A stretch of DNA of 64,000 bases from NCBI GenBank assembly GCA_035448545.1, contig DAOTJE010000008.1, positions 118,543 to 182,542 on the forward strand, written 5' to 3'. Within the stretch, counting starts at the first letter, position 1; each line of letters begins with the position of its first letter. The position numbers and the translations under genes are program-made. Shown here in pieces: positions 53,248 to 62,086 of this stretch. The notes under the pieces are model-generated. The model had not been told where the DNA came from and ran no database searches. It was given only the letters and a program-made list of their open reading frames with translations. The stretch comes from Anaerobaca sp035448545. Lineage in GTDB: Bacteria > Planctomycetota > Phycisphaerae > Sedimentisphaerales > Anaerobacaceae.

Positions 53248-54561
53248 ATGGAAGAAGCAGGTTCCGATGATCGTCGCAAGCTGTTCGTGACTCGAATGCC
53301 TGGAGTCATTGCTCTACTGCTGTTTGTTCCTTTCTGCCAGATCTTCATGGCCATCTCACAGGCGGAAGCATTCCATTCTTGCCTGAACTACCTGAGCTTC
53401 GCGCTGGCTTTGGTTGCCTTTCCGCCTATGATATCCCGTCTCAATCGGCGTGTTGTTCTGCTGTGTACATTCGGTGGCGTGATCTACAGTCTGAATTTCC
53501 TGGTGGGGCCATTTGCATCTGCCAAGTGGTTTATGAATACGGTTGGCTTTCTATTCGTCTTCATGGTGGTCAGCAACTACATGAAGACCATGGATTGTGA
53601 GCAACTCGTCTTGATAGAACGCCATCTTGGAAGGCTAATGTCAGTGCTGTGGTTTGCATGTGCCTGTATTTGCGTTTTAACCCTCTGCACTCATTGGGCC
53701 AAGATTGCCGCTTATACTGCTACGTTGCGTTTCAACAACAGCATATACATGCTGACACAAGGTTATGGCCTGCAGAAACAGGCACTAGGTCCATTCCTCG
53801 GAGCCACCGTCCTGTGGCATGGGGTTCATTGGGCATCATTGCGGTGGGTTCGTAAGATCGGCTTCGTGTTCTTGATGATTCTGTCCGTTCCTTTTCTTAT
53901 CGGCATTCGTACTCTACTCCTGTCACTTGCTCTACTGTGCCTGTTTCTTCTGTGGGGATCGAGAAAGGTCACCTGTGTTATGAAACTGGCTGTTTTCTTA
54001 TTGGTACCCCTTGTCATTGTGTTGATAGTTGTCTGGGGGGAAATCGATGTTAAGGCGTTCATACTGCATAAGAACGCCAGGATTGCCCCGATGTTGTTTT
54101 CGATCGACACGGTGCGTCAATATCCATGGGGTCTAGGCAACGGAGGTTATACCGTATTTGTGGAACCGCAGGTGACTGAACTGTTTCATTTCTATGGGAG
54201 GCGGGCATATGGACTAAACCAATTCCCTCTGGCGCCAGAATCAGACATTGTATACTTCATTGCCAGCTTTGGTCTGCTCTGTCCCCTGTTCTGTTTATTC
54301 TATGTCTATATCCTCAGTACGGCTAACCATATTCTGCATTTTTGCTCCCTTCACACGTTTGAAAGGTTTGTGCTTTTGTTTGCGATGATACTGATATTCG
54401 GAGGCATCTCCCAAGACTTCGCGGGCAAACTCGCGTGGTGGACCTATTTGGGTGCGGCAACAGGTGTAATCTTCAGACACTGCCCTTCGAGCCATGTCGC
54501 ATGGGGTGTATTGCAGGCGTTGCGTAAGCACGATAGGCATATGGCAATGGGTTCAGCGTGA
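53248..54561 (+). CDS. Candidate Wzy polymerase / O-antigen ligase-like membrane protein (437 aa)
   Basis: At least ten hydrophobic segments surround one larger hydrophilic loop at about residues 285-345 (YPWGLGNGGYTVFVEPQV, then LAPESDIVYFIASFGLL). A big loop containing a G-x-G and E-S-D-motif is typical of Wzy/WaaL proteins, although sequence conservation in this family is very poor. As the only such protein in a locus with Wzx and Wzz it is the best candidate for the polymerase. It is visibly more AT-rich than its neighbours, as is common for wzy genes, and may have been acquired horizontally. Confidence 0.72.
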   Translation: MEEAGSDDRRKLFVTRMPGVIALLLFVPFCQIFMAISQAEAFHSCLNYLSFALALVAFPPMISRLNRRVVLLCTFGGVIYSLNFLVGPFASAKWFMNTVGFLFVFMVVSNYMKTMDCEQLVLIERHLGRLMSVLWFACACICVLTLCTHWAKIAAYTATLRFNNSIYMLTQGYGLQKQALGPFLGATVLWHGVHWASLRWVRKIGFVFLMILSVPFLIGIRTLLLSLALLCLFLLWGSRKVTCVMKLAVFLLVPLVIVLIVVWGEIDVKAFILHKNARIAPMLFSIDTVRQYPWGLGNGGYTVFVEPQVTELFHFYGRRAYGLNQFPLAPESDIVYFIASFGLLCPLFCLFYVYILSTANHILHFCSLHTFERFVLLFAMILIFGGISQDFAGKLAWWTYLGAATGVIFRHCPSSHVAWGVLQALRKHDRHMAMGSA

Positions 54562-55445
54562 AGAAAGTCCTCGTTCGGATCAAAGGCGGTCTGGGCAATC
54601 AGCTTTTTTGCTATGCGGCGGCGCGTCGGCTGGCGTTGGTCAATGATGCCGAACTGGTGATCGACGATGTCACGGGTTTTGTTCGCGATCGGCGGTATCG
54701 GCGTCGGTACATGCTGGACCGATTTCGAATCCCGGCGCGGAAGGCCACGCCCGCCGAGCGGCTCGAGCCGTTCGAGAGGTATCGGCGAGGCGTTGCCAAA
54801 TTCCTGGCCCGGCGTCGCCCATTTCATCTGCGGCGATATGTGGAGCCCGAGGGTGTCGATTTCGATCCGAGGTTGCTCTCGTTAAAGGTCGAAGACACGG
54901 TGTACCTCGACGGGTACTGGCAAAGCGAGGGCTATTTCAAGGACGTCGAGCCGGTGATTCGAAAGGACCTCCGGATCGTCCCGCCGCAGGACGACCGCAA
55001 TCGTGAGATGGCCCAGCGAATTGCCGAGTGCAACGCGGTCGCCGTGCACGTGCGATGGTTTGAGAGCCCGAAGGCTACGGACGGCCAGCATAACGTTGGT
55101 CCATCATACTACGCTGCCGGGATCCGCGAGATTTGCGAAAAGGTACGCGACCCTCATTTCTTCATCTTCTCTGACGGGCCCGAAGCCGCCATGCAGGTCC
55201 TCCGGATGGCCTACGGTGCGGCCACGTGCATCGGACACAATCGGGGAGATGAGAACGCCTACGCCGACCTGTGGCTGATGAGTCAGTGCAGGCACTTCAT
55301 CATCGCCAACAGCACCTTCAGCTGGTGGGGTGCGTGGCTTTCGCCGCATAGCGAGAAGGTGGTTGTTGCCCCTGGTATCGTGCAGTCAGGCATCTCTTCG
55401 TGGGGTTTCGCTGGGTGTGTTCCGGGAGAGTGGACTCAGATCTGA
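54558..55445 (+). CDS. GT11-family alpha-1,2-fucosyltransferase-like protein (295 aa)
   Basis: The motif VRIKGGLGNQLFCYAAARRL is the GT11 motif (GGLGNQLFxYA). VAVHVRWFES matches the second motif (H-x-R, binding GDP-fucose). NSTFSWWGAWLS is the third. Together they cover the whole domain at normal length. These enzymes transfer fucose or a related 6-deoxyhexose from GDP to a galactose-type acceptor. GTG 54558 overlaps the preceding stop as GTGA. The GC content returns to the background level here. Confidence 0.93.
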   Translation: MKKVLVRIKGGLGNQLFCYAAARRLALVNDAELVIDDVTGFVRDRRYRRRYMLDRFRIPARKATPAERLEPFERYRRGVAKFLARRRPFHLRRYVEPEGVDFDPRLLSLKVEDTVYLDGYWQSEGYFKDVEPVIRKDLRIVPPQDDRNREMAQRIAECNAVAVHVRWFESPKATDGQHNVGPSYYAAGIREICEKVRDPHFFIFSDGPEAAMQVLRMAYGAATCIGHNRGDENAYADLWLMSQCRHFIIANSTFSWWGAWLSPHSEKVVVAPGIVQSGISSWGFAGCVPGEWTQI

Positions 55446-55446
55446 C

Positions 55447-56532
55447 ATGGGCATGGAGTCGACTCAGAACAAGCCGTTAGTGCTGCTGATAACCGATTTT
55501 CGGGGACTCATACCACAGAGAATTGACGCCTGCGACGGTTATGATCTCGACAGGATCGCGGTAGTTCTTGATCGCGCCGGTGCGGACGTGCACGTCGTCG
55601 GCGCCCACCAGTTGGATTTCCGTGCTGTACGGGATCGAGAACACGTGGCCGCGTTGTACACCAGCAGCCAGCAGCCTCGCTATAGGCAATACCTGCAAGA
55701 CATCGTCGCCACTCTGCATTTCTCCGGGGTCCATCTGTTTCCGGCCTTCGTGCATATGTTGGCACATGAAGACAAGGCGGTCCAGGCTTTCAGGCTGGGG
55801 ATGACAGACATCAAGGTTCCCCGCAGTGTGGTCTTTGGCAATAAACAACAGGCGTATGAGTACCTCCACACCGCCGCATTTCCGCTGGTGGGGAAGTCCG
55901 TCGAGGGCTTTGCCTCACGCGGCGTGCGCCTCATTCGAAACATCCACGAAGGCCGGCGGTTTGTTGATCAACACATGGTCGACCGAGTTCTGCGCAAAGG
56001 CAGATCGCTTCCTTCGCGGGTCATCCAGCGAATTGTCAAGCCCAAACCCGTTCTCGGGATTCTGATGTTTCAGGAGTTGATCCCGGACCTGACAGGCGAC
56101 TGGAAGATACTGATCTGGGGGGATACGGCATGCGGATTGTACAGAGAGAATCGGCCGGCTGATTTTCGTGCGAGTGGCAGCGGCAGGTTTTCCTTTTCTG
56201 ACGTGCCTGTTCCGGTCCTCGATTTTGCACGGGAGACGCTCGATGCATTGGACTTGCCGTGGGCATCGCTGGATATTGGATACGATGGCAGGGAATGTTA
56301 CCTGTTTGAGTATCAAGCCATTCACTTTGGTCTGACTACGGCAGACAAGGGTCTGTTCTACTACGTCAGAGGCTCCGACGGAGTGTGGAAGAAACGAAAT
56401 GGCCGCGTCCAAATCGAGACTGAGATGGCGACAATAATGGCCGAATCTTTCCGAAAATGGGGCTGGTTGCCTGGTCCTCGGCCCGAGGAGGCTGTGTCTA
56501 CCTCCGGACACAGAGGTGGCAACTCCGCCTGA
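55447..56532 (+). CDS. ATP-grasp-fold protein (361 aa)
   Basis: The segments FPLVGKSVEGFASRGVRLIR (ATP-binding lysine strand), GDWKILIWGDTACGLYREN then FRASGSG, and LDIGYDGRECYLFEYQ follow the order seen in ATP-grasp ligases of the RimK/glutathione-synthetase group. In those, the last E and a following N/Q bind magnesium. ATP-grasp enzymes join a carboxylate to an amine or thiol. In this locus the likely role is to attach an amino acid to a sugar or lipid carrier. ATG 55447 lies two bases after the fucosyltransferase stop. Confidence 0.75.
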   Translation: MGMESTQNKPLVLLITDFRGLIPQRIDACDGYDLDRIAVVLDRAGADVHVVGAHQLDFRAVRDREHVAALYTSSQQPRYRQYLQDIVATLHFSGVHLFPAFVHMLAHEDKAVQAFRLGMTDIKVPRSVVFGNKQQAYEYLHTAAFPLVGKSVEGFASRGVRLIRNIHEGRRFVDQHMVDRVLRKGRSLPSRVIQRIVKPKPVLGILMFQELIPDLTGDWKILIWGDTACGLYRENRPADFRASGSGRFSFSDVPVPVLDFARETLDALDLPWASLDIGYDGRECYLFEYQAIHFGLTTADKGLFYYVRGSDGVWKKRNGRVQIETEMATIMAESFRKWGWLPGPRPEEAVSTSGHRGGNSA

Positions 56533-56542
56533 TTGGCCCACC

Positions 56543-57526
56543 ATGCCTGCTGTCACTGTGTTGATGTCGTGCTACAATGCCTCTCGCTATGTATCGAAGG
56601 CGGTCGAGAGTATCTTGGCGCAAAGCTACCAGGATCATGAATTCATCATCGTTAACGATGGTTCGACGGACGGCACACTGGAGATGCTGCGGGGATATTC
56701 CGCCAAGGACGGCAGAATCCGCATCCTGGACAAGGCCAACACGGGATTAGCCGATTCACTCAACGCCGGCATGCAGATGGCACAGGGCGAATGGATCGCC
56801 AGGCTGGATGCAGATGATGTTGCCCTGCCCGAACGTCTCGCCGCGCAGATGGCGTATGTGGGGTCTCATCCGGGAACGGTGCTGCTGGGCAGCGGTTTCA
56901 TCGAGATCGATGGCACAGGCAAGGCCCTGCGGACATATCGGTATCCGGCGAGCCGGCAGAAATACGTGCGCCGAATCCAAAGGACCGGCTGTTTCGCCCC
57001 GCACTCCTCCTGCCTGTATCACAAGGCAACGGTTGAGCGTCTTGGGGGATTTAATCCCAGGTTCCTGCGGTCGCAGGACGCGGATCTGTGGTTTCGTCTT
57101 TTCCTGGTAGGCGAGGTCGCGGCGTTGCCACAACCGCTCGTGAAGATCCGCAAACACGGCAACAATATCTCCAACGACGATTGTGGCAGGATGCAGGCCA
57201 CCTTCGGACTGGCCGCACGTGCCTGCCATTTCTTGCGCTTGCGGGGGGCTGCCGATCCTTCGGCCCAAAGCGAGGAAGAGTGGAGTCGATTTGTCAAGTG
57301 GCTTGGTGTTAAGGCTGAGGAGCATGGCTTATTCAGAAGAAGGCACGATCGAGAGGAACTGAAGAAACAGTATTTTTCCACGACGAACAAGATCCTTGCC
57401 GCTTGGCGTTTGCTGCGCGCTCTGGACTCATTCAATCAAATTCCCCGCATCATCCGTCGCCGTCGGTTTTCAACTATTTTGGCTGCCGCCCTTGCTCAGG
57501 AATGGCTTGCCGTCCGTGATGCGTAA
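56543..57526 (+). CDS. GT2-family glycosyltransferase (327 aa)
   Basis: VTVLMSCYNASRYVSKAVES then ILAQSYQDHEFIIVNDGSTD is the GT-A N-terminal nucleotide-binding region. ARLDADD supplies the D-x-D metal site and SQDADLWFRL the ED-type catalytic region. ATG 56543 gives the usual short GT2 N-terminus. GTG 56516 would overlap the ATP-grasp gene by 17 bases. Cytoplasmic, acting on the lipid-linked repeat unit. Confidence 0.92.
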   Translation: MPAVTVLMSCYNASRYVSKAVESILAQSYQDHEFIIVNDGSTDGTLEMLRGYSAKDGRIRILDKANTGLADSLNAGMQMAQGEWIARLDADDVALPERLAAQMAYVGSHPGTVLLGSGFIEIDGTGKALRTYRYPASRQKYVRRIQRTGCFAPHSSCLYHKATVERLGGFNPRFLRSQDADLWFRLFLVGEVAALPQPLVKIRKHGNNISNDDCGRMQATFGLAARACHFLRLRGAADPSAQSEEEWSRFVKWLGVKAEEHGLFRRRHDREELKKQYFSTTNKILAAWRLLRALDSFNQIPRIIRRRRFSTILAAALAQEWLAVRDA

Positions 57527-57552
57527 GCGGGTTTCATGGGAGACCGTGATCC

Positions 57553-58713
57553 GTGCGGATTTGCATGTTGAACATTACGGCGGGGGGGATGAGCGGGGGG
57601 TACAGGACGTATCTGTTTCGGCTGGTGCCTCGGCTGGCGGGCCATCCGGAAGTCGAGGCGCTTCTGGTGGGAATGCCGCAGACCATCGAGATCGACGAGT
57701 GGCGAGAGCGTACCCCGTCTGTGCAATGGATTCGTTTGCGCTGCGCTCTGGCATCCAGGGGGCGGGAAGTGGGGCCAGAGGCCAGGAAAGCGATCGAGCG
57801 ATTCGCGCCCGACGTGATCTTCATTCCCACGGCACGCCATTTCACACAGAACGGCGCTCCCGTGGTCAATATGGTCCGCAACATGATGCCGGCAGCAGTG
57901 GGCCACAGTGCCTACCCGGTCGAGCGGTTGCGGAACTGGGGCCGGCTATGGCAGATGCAACGGGCGGTGCGGCGGTCGGACCGTGTGATCGCGATCTCTC
58001 AATTCGTACGGGACTATCTCATCGCCGACCTTGGCCTGGACCAGACCAGAGTCGGGGTGGTTTATCACGGCATCGATCCGGTCGATGAGTGCGATATCCG
58101 GCAGCCGGTCGCGGTTTCGCATGAGTGGAAAGGCCGTTTCGTCTTCACCGCTGGTCTGATCTATCCCTATCGCGGTATGGAGGACCTGATCGGGGCATGG
58201 GGGCATCTGCGCACCGGTTCGGACCTGCCGCCGCTGGTCATTGCGGGCAAGATCGGGCAGGGGATGAAACGCTACTACCGCAAGCTGGTTGGCATGGTTG
58301 AGGGTAAGGGCCTGGCGCCCCATATTCGTTTTGTGGGCGTGCTGGATCGCGGCGAGATGGCGTGGTGCTATCGCAACTGCGCGGCGTTCGTGATGACCAG
58401 CCGCGTCGAGGCCTGTCCCAATATCGCCCTGGAGGCTATGGCCCACGGCTGTGTGTGCATCTCGACGGACAATCCTCCCATGCCGGAGATCTTTGGCGAG
58501 GCGGCCCGCTACTACCGCGCCGGCGCCGCCAAGCAGCTGGCACGGCACATCTGCGACGTCCTGACTCTACCTGGCAACCAGCGCGAGGGAATCCGGTATC
58601 TGACGGTTGCTCGCGCAAGACGGTTCACCTGGGACGCGTGCTGTCAGGGGACGATTGCTGAGTTGCAGAAAGCCGCCGGACGGCGACGGATCGATTCGGG
58701 GAGTGCGGAATGA
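57553..58713 (+). CDS. GT4-family glycosyltransferase (386 aa)
   Basis: The N-terminus RICMLNITAGGMSGGYRTYL carries the G-G-x-x-x-Y acceptor/phosphate loop. The C-terminal half has FVFTAGLIYPYRGMEDLIGA and SRVEACPNIALEAMAHGCVC, the E-x7-E motif of GT4. GTG 57553 begins 26 bases after the preceding stop. The end overlaps the pyruvyl transferase start (ATGA). Confidence 0.92.
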   Translation: MRICMLNITAGGMSGGYRTYLFRLVPRLAGHPEVEALLVGMPQTIEIDEWRERTPSVQWIRLRCALASRGREVGPEARKAIERFAPDVIFIPTARHFTQNGAPVVNMVRNMMPAAVGHSAYPVERLRNWGRLWQMQRAVRRSDRVIAISQFVRDYLIADLGLDQTRVGVVYHGIDPVDECDIRQPVAVSHEWKGRFVFTAGLIYPYRGMEDLIGAWGHLRTGSDLPPLVIAGKIGQGMKRYYRKLVGMVEGKGLAPHIRFVGVLDRGEMAWCYRNCAAFVMTSRVEACPNIALEAMAHGCVCISTDNPPMPEIFGEAARYYRAGAAKQLARHICDVLTLPGNQREGIRYLTVARARRFTWDACCQGTIAELQKAAGRRRIDSGSAE

Positions 58714-59810
58714 TAGCACAGACAACCGCGCTGCGGCCGATCATCATCACAACCGGCACGTGGTCCACCAACATTGGCAATGCATTCTTCCAGCTTGGTG
58801 CTCATTACATTGTGTCACAAGCCGCTTGTAACCGGCCCACATTCCTGCTGACAGATCAGGCGGGCTATTGGCAATACGGCAGGAAAAGGGAACCGGGTCA
58901 TAGTGCTCATCTACTCGATCATGTCGATGCGGAGTATGTGGTACTCTGCGGAAGCCTGCTGACCTACAGCTTTCCAGGTCTTTGGCGACGGTCCTTCCAG
59001 ATCATGAAGGAACGGAGAACCCGCATTGTCCTCTTGGGTGTTGGCCAGTTTGACTACAGCGAGCGAGAGACGTCGCTGTGTCGGCAGTTCCTCCAGAAGT
59101 ATCGGCCGCACGTGCTCGTTTCTCGCGACTCGGCCACGTACGAGAACTTCAGAGACCTCGCCGAGCACGCCTACGACGGGATCGACAACGCCTACTTCCT
59201 GCCGCTGGCGTATCCGGCGATCCAGCTGGACTATCCGCCTTTTATCGTGCTGAACTTCGATAAGGGCCCGGAGCCCATTTGCATTCTGAAAGAGACAGAG
59301 AGTGAGACGGTCTGGGGACGCCCGGGATACAATGCGTGTTGCGTTCCATTCGATTCCGGTTTCCTCGATATCCATTTCTCCCGTCCCAAGCGATGGACAA
59401 GCGATCTGTTCGGGAAGTACTACGGGTATGTTGCCGGTCTGACCGGTCTGAAGAAAGCGAAGCAGGAGCGGGTCGGCCGATACGTGTTGCTCCGAACCGA
59501 TCACCAGACCAATCCCCTGTGCCATCGGAAACTCTACTATGGTCCGGGTGCCTTCGCGATGGATGTGCCCTATGGGTACTTTGCTCTTTATGGAAATGCA
59601 AGGCTAACGCTAAGCGACCGTATCCACGCGTGCGTTGTGACTATGGCATATGGTGGTGCGGCCATGCTGTTCTCCAAGAGTCCGCGAGCCCAGATCATTG
59701 AACGGGTGGGAGCTACTACCGTTTTCCAGAGGCCGACGACACTGGACCTGAATATGCTTCATGAGATGCGTAACAGAGAGATTACCTTTGTCAAATCGGT
59801 CTTGGGATGA
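58710..59810 (+). CDS. Polysaccharide pyruvyl transferase-like protein (366 aa)
   Basis: The N-terminus TGTWSTNIGNAFFQLGAHYI matches the start of PS_pyruv_trans proteins (G.. N.GN...... ). The C-terminal part LTLSDRIHACVVTMAYGGAA then MLFSKSPRAQIIERVG is the most conserved region of that family (R-x-H). Enzymes of this group add ketal-linked pyruvate to sugars, and others are glycosyltransferases with the same fold. ATG 58710 shares four bases with the GT4 stop. The stop is overlapped by the start of the broken gene that follows. Confidence 0.8.
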   Translation: MIAQTTALRPIIITTGTWSTNIGNAFFQLGAHYIVSQAACNRPTFLLTDQAGYWQYGRKREPGHSAHLLDHVDAEYVVLCGSLLTYSFPGLWRRSFQIMKERRTRIVLLGVGQFDYSERETSLCRQFLQKYRPHVLVSRDSATYENFRDLAEHAYDGIDNAYFLPLAYPAIQLDYPPFIVLNFDKGPEPICILKETESETVWGRPGYNACCVPFDSGFLDIHFSRPKRWTSDLFGKYYGYVAGLTGLKKAKQERVGRYVLLRTDHQTNPLCHRKLYYGPGAFAMDVPYGYFALYGNARLTLSDRIHACVVTMAYGGAAMLFSKSPRAQIIERVGATTVFQRPTTLDLNMLHEMRNREITFVKSVLG

Positions 59811-60167
59811 TCTTGTCCCCACGAATCTCCATTGTTACCGTCTGCTATAATAGTGTCGACACCATTGTCAATACTTGAGGCGATGGCGGCCGGCGTGCCG
59901 GTTATCGCGACGCGCGTGGGAGGGATTCCCGAACAGATTGAGCATGCAAAGTCCGGGATATTAGTTCGTCCCGGGGACGCAGACGACTTGGCAGCAGCGA
60001 TTGAGAACTTGGTCGCCCAGCCAGAATTGCGTATTAACCTGGCACGTCATGCTCAGAGTAAAGTGCGAGAGGAGTTCTCCTTGGGTGCCTTCGTCCCGAA
60101 GTTCCTTGATCTGCTGCGCCAATGCGAGATCAACAGGCAGAACAGGAGTGCCCGTGTCATCTCTTGA
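59807..60167 (+). pseudogene. Glycosyltransferase pseudogene made by a GT2/GT4 deletion join
   Basis: From ATG 59807 (overlapping the previous stop as ATGA) 23 codons encode MILSPRISIVTVCYNSVDTI, a normal GT2 beginning, and then stop at TGA 59876-59878. From about 59868, in another frame, the reading SILEAMAAGVPVIATRVGGI to the TAG/TGA-bounded end at 60167 is the C-terminal third of a GT4 enzyme (EAMAAGVPVIAT...GGIPEQI). The two parts belong to different families and meet at CAATACTT near 59869-59876. The simplest explanation is one deletion that removed most of a GT2 gene and the first two thirds of a GT4 gene. No functional product is expected. Confidence 0.8.
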
Positions 60168-60175
60168 GGATTCCC

Positions 60176-61504
60176 ATGCCCCTTCTTACTGCTCCGCATG
60201 AAGAGACGCTGCGGTCGATTCACAAAGGCACTGGCAGGCGTACAGAAGCTCTGCTGCTTTGTCAGCTTTTCTATCCAGAGCTGGTTTCTACGGGTCAAAC
60301 GTTGACAGAGTTGGCCGAGCAACTCGTGGCCTGCGGCGTCGATGTCGAAGTGCTGTGTGGTCCCCCCACGGTCGTGTCTACTCCCTCGCACCTGCCGAGA
60401 CTGATGTTTCATCGTGGCATTCGCATCAATCGTGTTTGGGGGACACGGTTGCCAAAGCTGACACTTTTCGGTCGCATCATCAATCAGGTGACCTTTGCAT
60501 GCTCGGCGTTTGTGTATTTGCTTCGACATCGCCCCACGAAACCGATTCTTGTGCTGACGAATCCGCCTTTCCTGGCAGCCTTCTGTGCTCTCCTGCGGCT
60601 TCTCCGCATCGGGGCTCCTTACATCTTCCTGATCTTCGATGTCTACCCCGATACGGCAGTGCATCTCGGAGTTCTGAAGCCCCACGGATTCGTAGCATGG
60701 CTATGGGACCGGGTGAACGGCTTTGTCTTTCGTCACGCCTCTGCGATTGTGGTGATTGGGCGGTGCATGCATGAGGTAATTACTTCAAAAGCGGCACGCC
60801 TGGGCTATACGTTGAACGGAAAGCTCCATACGATACATGTCTGGTCAGATGATAGGACCATTGCCGCCGCCAGGGGGAAGGCCAACCCTCTCATCGACAG
60901 ATTCGGCGTGAGAGGGAAATTCGTCGTAGAGTACTCGGGGAATATGGGTCGTTTCCATGACATGGAGTCCATCATGGAGGCCGCAGAACTGCTCAAGGAC
61001 AACAACGATATCGTCTTCTTGTTCGTGGGAGAAGGGCATAAGAAGCGATGGATGATGGATTTCGCCAAGGAGAGACATCTCTCGAATTGCCAATTCTGCA
61101 CCTATGTTCCGCGAGAGGAACTGGGCTTGCTGCTCTCGCTGGCAGATGTGGGCTTGGTTTCCTTGGTGGAAGGGCAGGAGGGCTTGTCCGTCCCTTCCAA
61201 GACCTTTGGGATGATGGCTGCAGGTGTCCCCATCATAGCGGTACTGTCTGATCGGTCTGAAATTGCCAGAATCATCAAAGAGGAACAGTGCGGTACTGTA
61301 GTCGGGCCAGGCGAGAGCCGATCACTGGCCGATGCTATTCTCGCATTCTATCGTGATAGGAGCAAGTGTAGAATGGCGGGCCAACGCTCGGAGCGTGTTA
61401 TCAGGGACAAATACAATCTCCGGGGCGCCGCAAGGGCATACCAAGCCCTTCTTGCCGAGATTGCCCAGTCAAACGACAGAGGGGCGGAGCGCAAAGGAGT
61501 CTGA
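60176..61504 (+). CDS. WbuB-like GT4 glycosyltransferase (442 aa)
   Basis: LLLCQLFYPELVSTGQTLTE then LAEQLVACGVDVEVLCGPP is the start of WbuB-type enzymes. APYIFLIFDVYPDTAVHLGV and VVEYSGNMGRFHDMESIMEA follow in the expected places, and SVPSKTFGMMAAGVPIIAVL contains the GT4 donor-binding region. ATG 60176 has GAGGA eight bases upstream. It is the last glycosyltransferase of the run. Confidence 0.92.
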   Translation: MPLLTAPHEETLRSIHKGTGRRTEALLLCQLFYPELVSTGQTLTELAEQLVACGVDVEVLCGPPTVVSTPSHLPRLMFHRGIRINRVWGTRLPKLTLFGRIINQVTFACSAFVYLLRHRPTKPILVLTNPPFLAAFCALLRLLRIGAPYIFLIFDVYPDTAVHLGVLKPHGFVAWLWDRVNGFVFRHASAIVVIGRCMHEVITSKAARLGYTLNGKLHTIHVWSDDRTIAAARGKANPLIDRFGVRGKFVVEYSGNMGRFHDMESIMEAAELLKDNNDIVFLFVGEGHKKRWMMDFAKERHLSNCQFCTYVPREELGLLLSLADVGLVSLVEGQEGLSVPSKTFGMMAAGVPIIAVLSDRSEIARIIKEEQCGTVVGPGESRSLADAILAFYRDRSKCRMAGQRSERVIRDKYNLRGAARAYQALLAEIAQSNDRGAERKGV

Positions 61505-61850
61505 TCCGATGGGCAGGTCTGTCCACATCATCTGTATTGCACATGCAGGTATGATGACGATCAGCAACGCACCCGCCTGCTGCAGCCAGCCCCATCGGGT
61601 GGGTTGCGAAGATTCCTGCTGCACAGACGACAGACAGACGGCTGGCGAAGCTGGGACAGTTGGCTCGACGGCCTGCCGTGCATACACCTGCGTAGACCTG
61701 TCAAGTGCTGCGGTGATACATTACCCAGAAATCCTGCACCACCTTTTATTGCTGAAAAAAGCGGCTCCATCTTGTGCAAATACCTTATTTTCTTAAGGAG
61801 TCCTGACGGGGTTCGTGTTGTCGTAAGTCTTTGTAGTACATAGTGTTAAT

Positions 61851-61870
61851 TTGCGTCCGCCTTGACGCAA
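61851..61870. repeat. Inverted repeat upstream of the PEP-CTERM-like gene promoter
   Basis: TTGCGTC (61851-61857) and GACGCAA (61864-61870) form a perfect 7-bp inverted repeat with a 6-base spacer, ending 34 bases before the -35 box. The dyad spacing of about 13 bases centre to centre is close to one helical turn plus a little and would suit a dimeric regulator. Confidence 0.5.
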
Positions 61871-61904
61871 GATGGGGTGGCTCCCAAGACGGCAGAGGAA
61901 AGTC

Positions 61905-61933
61905 TTGACTTTGCCACCGTGGACAGGTATACT
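61905..61933 (+). promoter_or_regulatory. Sigma-70 promoter for the PEP-CTERM-like gene
   Basis: TTGACT (61905-61910) and TATACT (61928-61933) are separated by 17 bases, giving 5/6 matches at each box with optimal spacing. Expected start is near 61940, leaving a leader of about 147 bases. Confidence 0.85.
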
Positions 61934-62086
61934 ACGTCTTATTGCTGGACGGCCGGGAACGGTTATCAGGGTGCTCGGTGTGTTCGGCAACCGTATTCAA
62001 GGAGGAACGGGGGGGTATGCGTGAGGAGGAGAAGATAAAGACGGCAGGTTCTGGAGTGGGATGAATTCCCAGAGAGGGTGGTTGAA

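Larger units (their letters stand above)
61505..62086. other. Non-coding region with promoter before the PEP-CTERM-like gene
   Basis: These 582 bases separate the glycosyltransferase run from the secreted protein. The first 290 bases hold only short open frames without recognisable content. The second half holds an inverted repeat (61851-61870), a strong sigma-70 promoter (61905-61933) and a leader of about 145 bases. Confidence 0.6.

Noticed and set aside
61469..61687. - strand frame with a hydrophobic segment (GALLIVIIPACAIQMMW)
   Set aside because: Too short, no ribosome-binding site and no family resemblance. Could be a remnant but cannot be supported.
61509..61796. + strand frame starting MGRSVHIICIAHAG after the last glycosyltransferase
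   Set aside because: Cysteine-rich and without pattern. It has no ribosome-binding site and runs into the promoter region.
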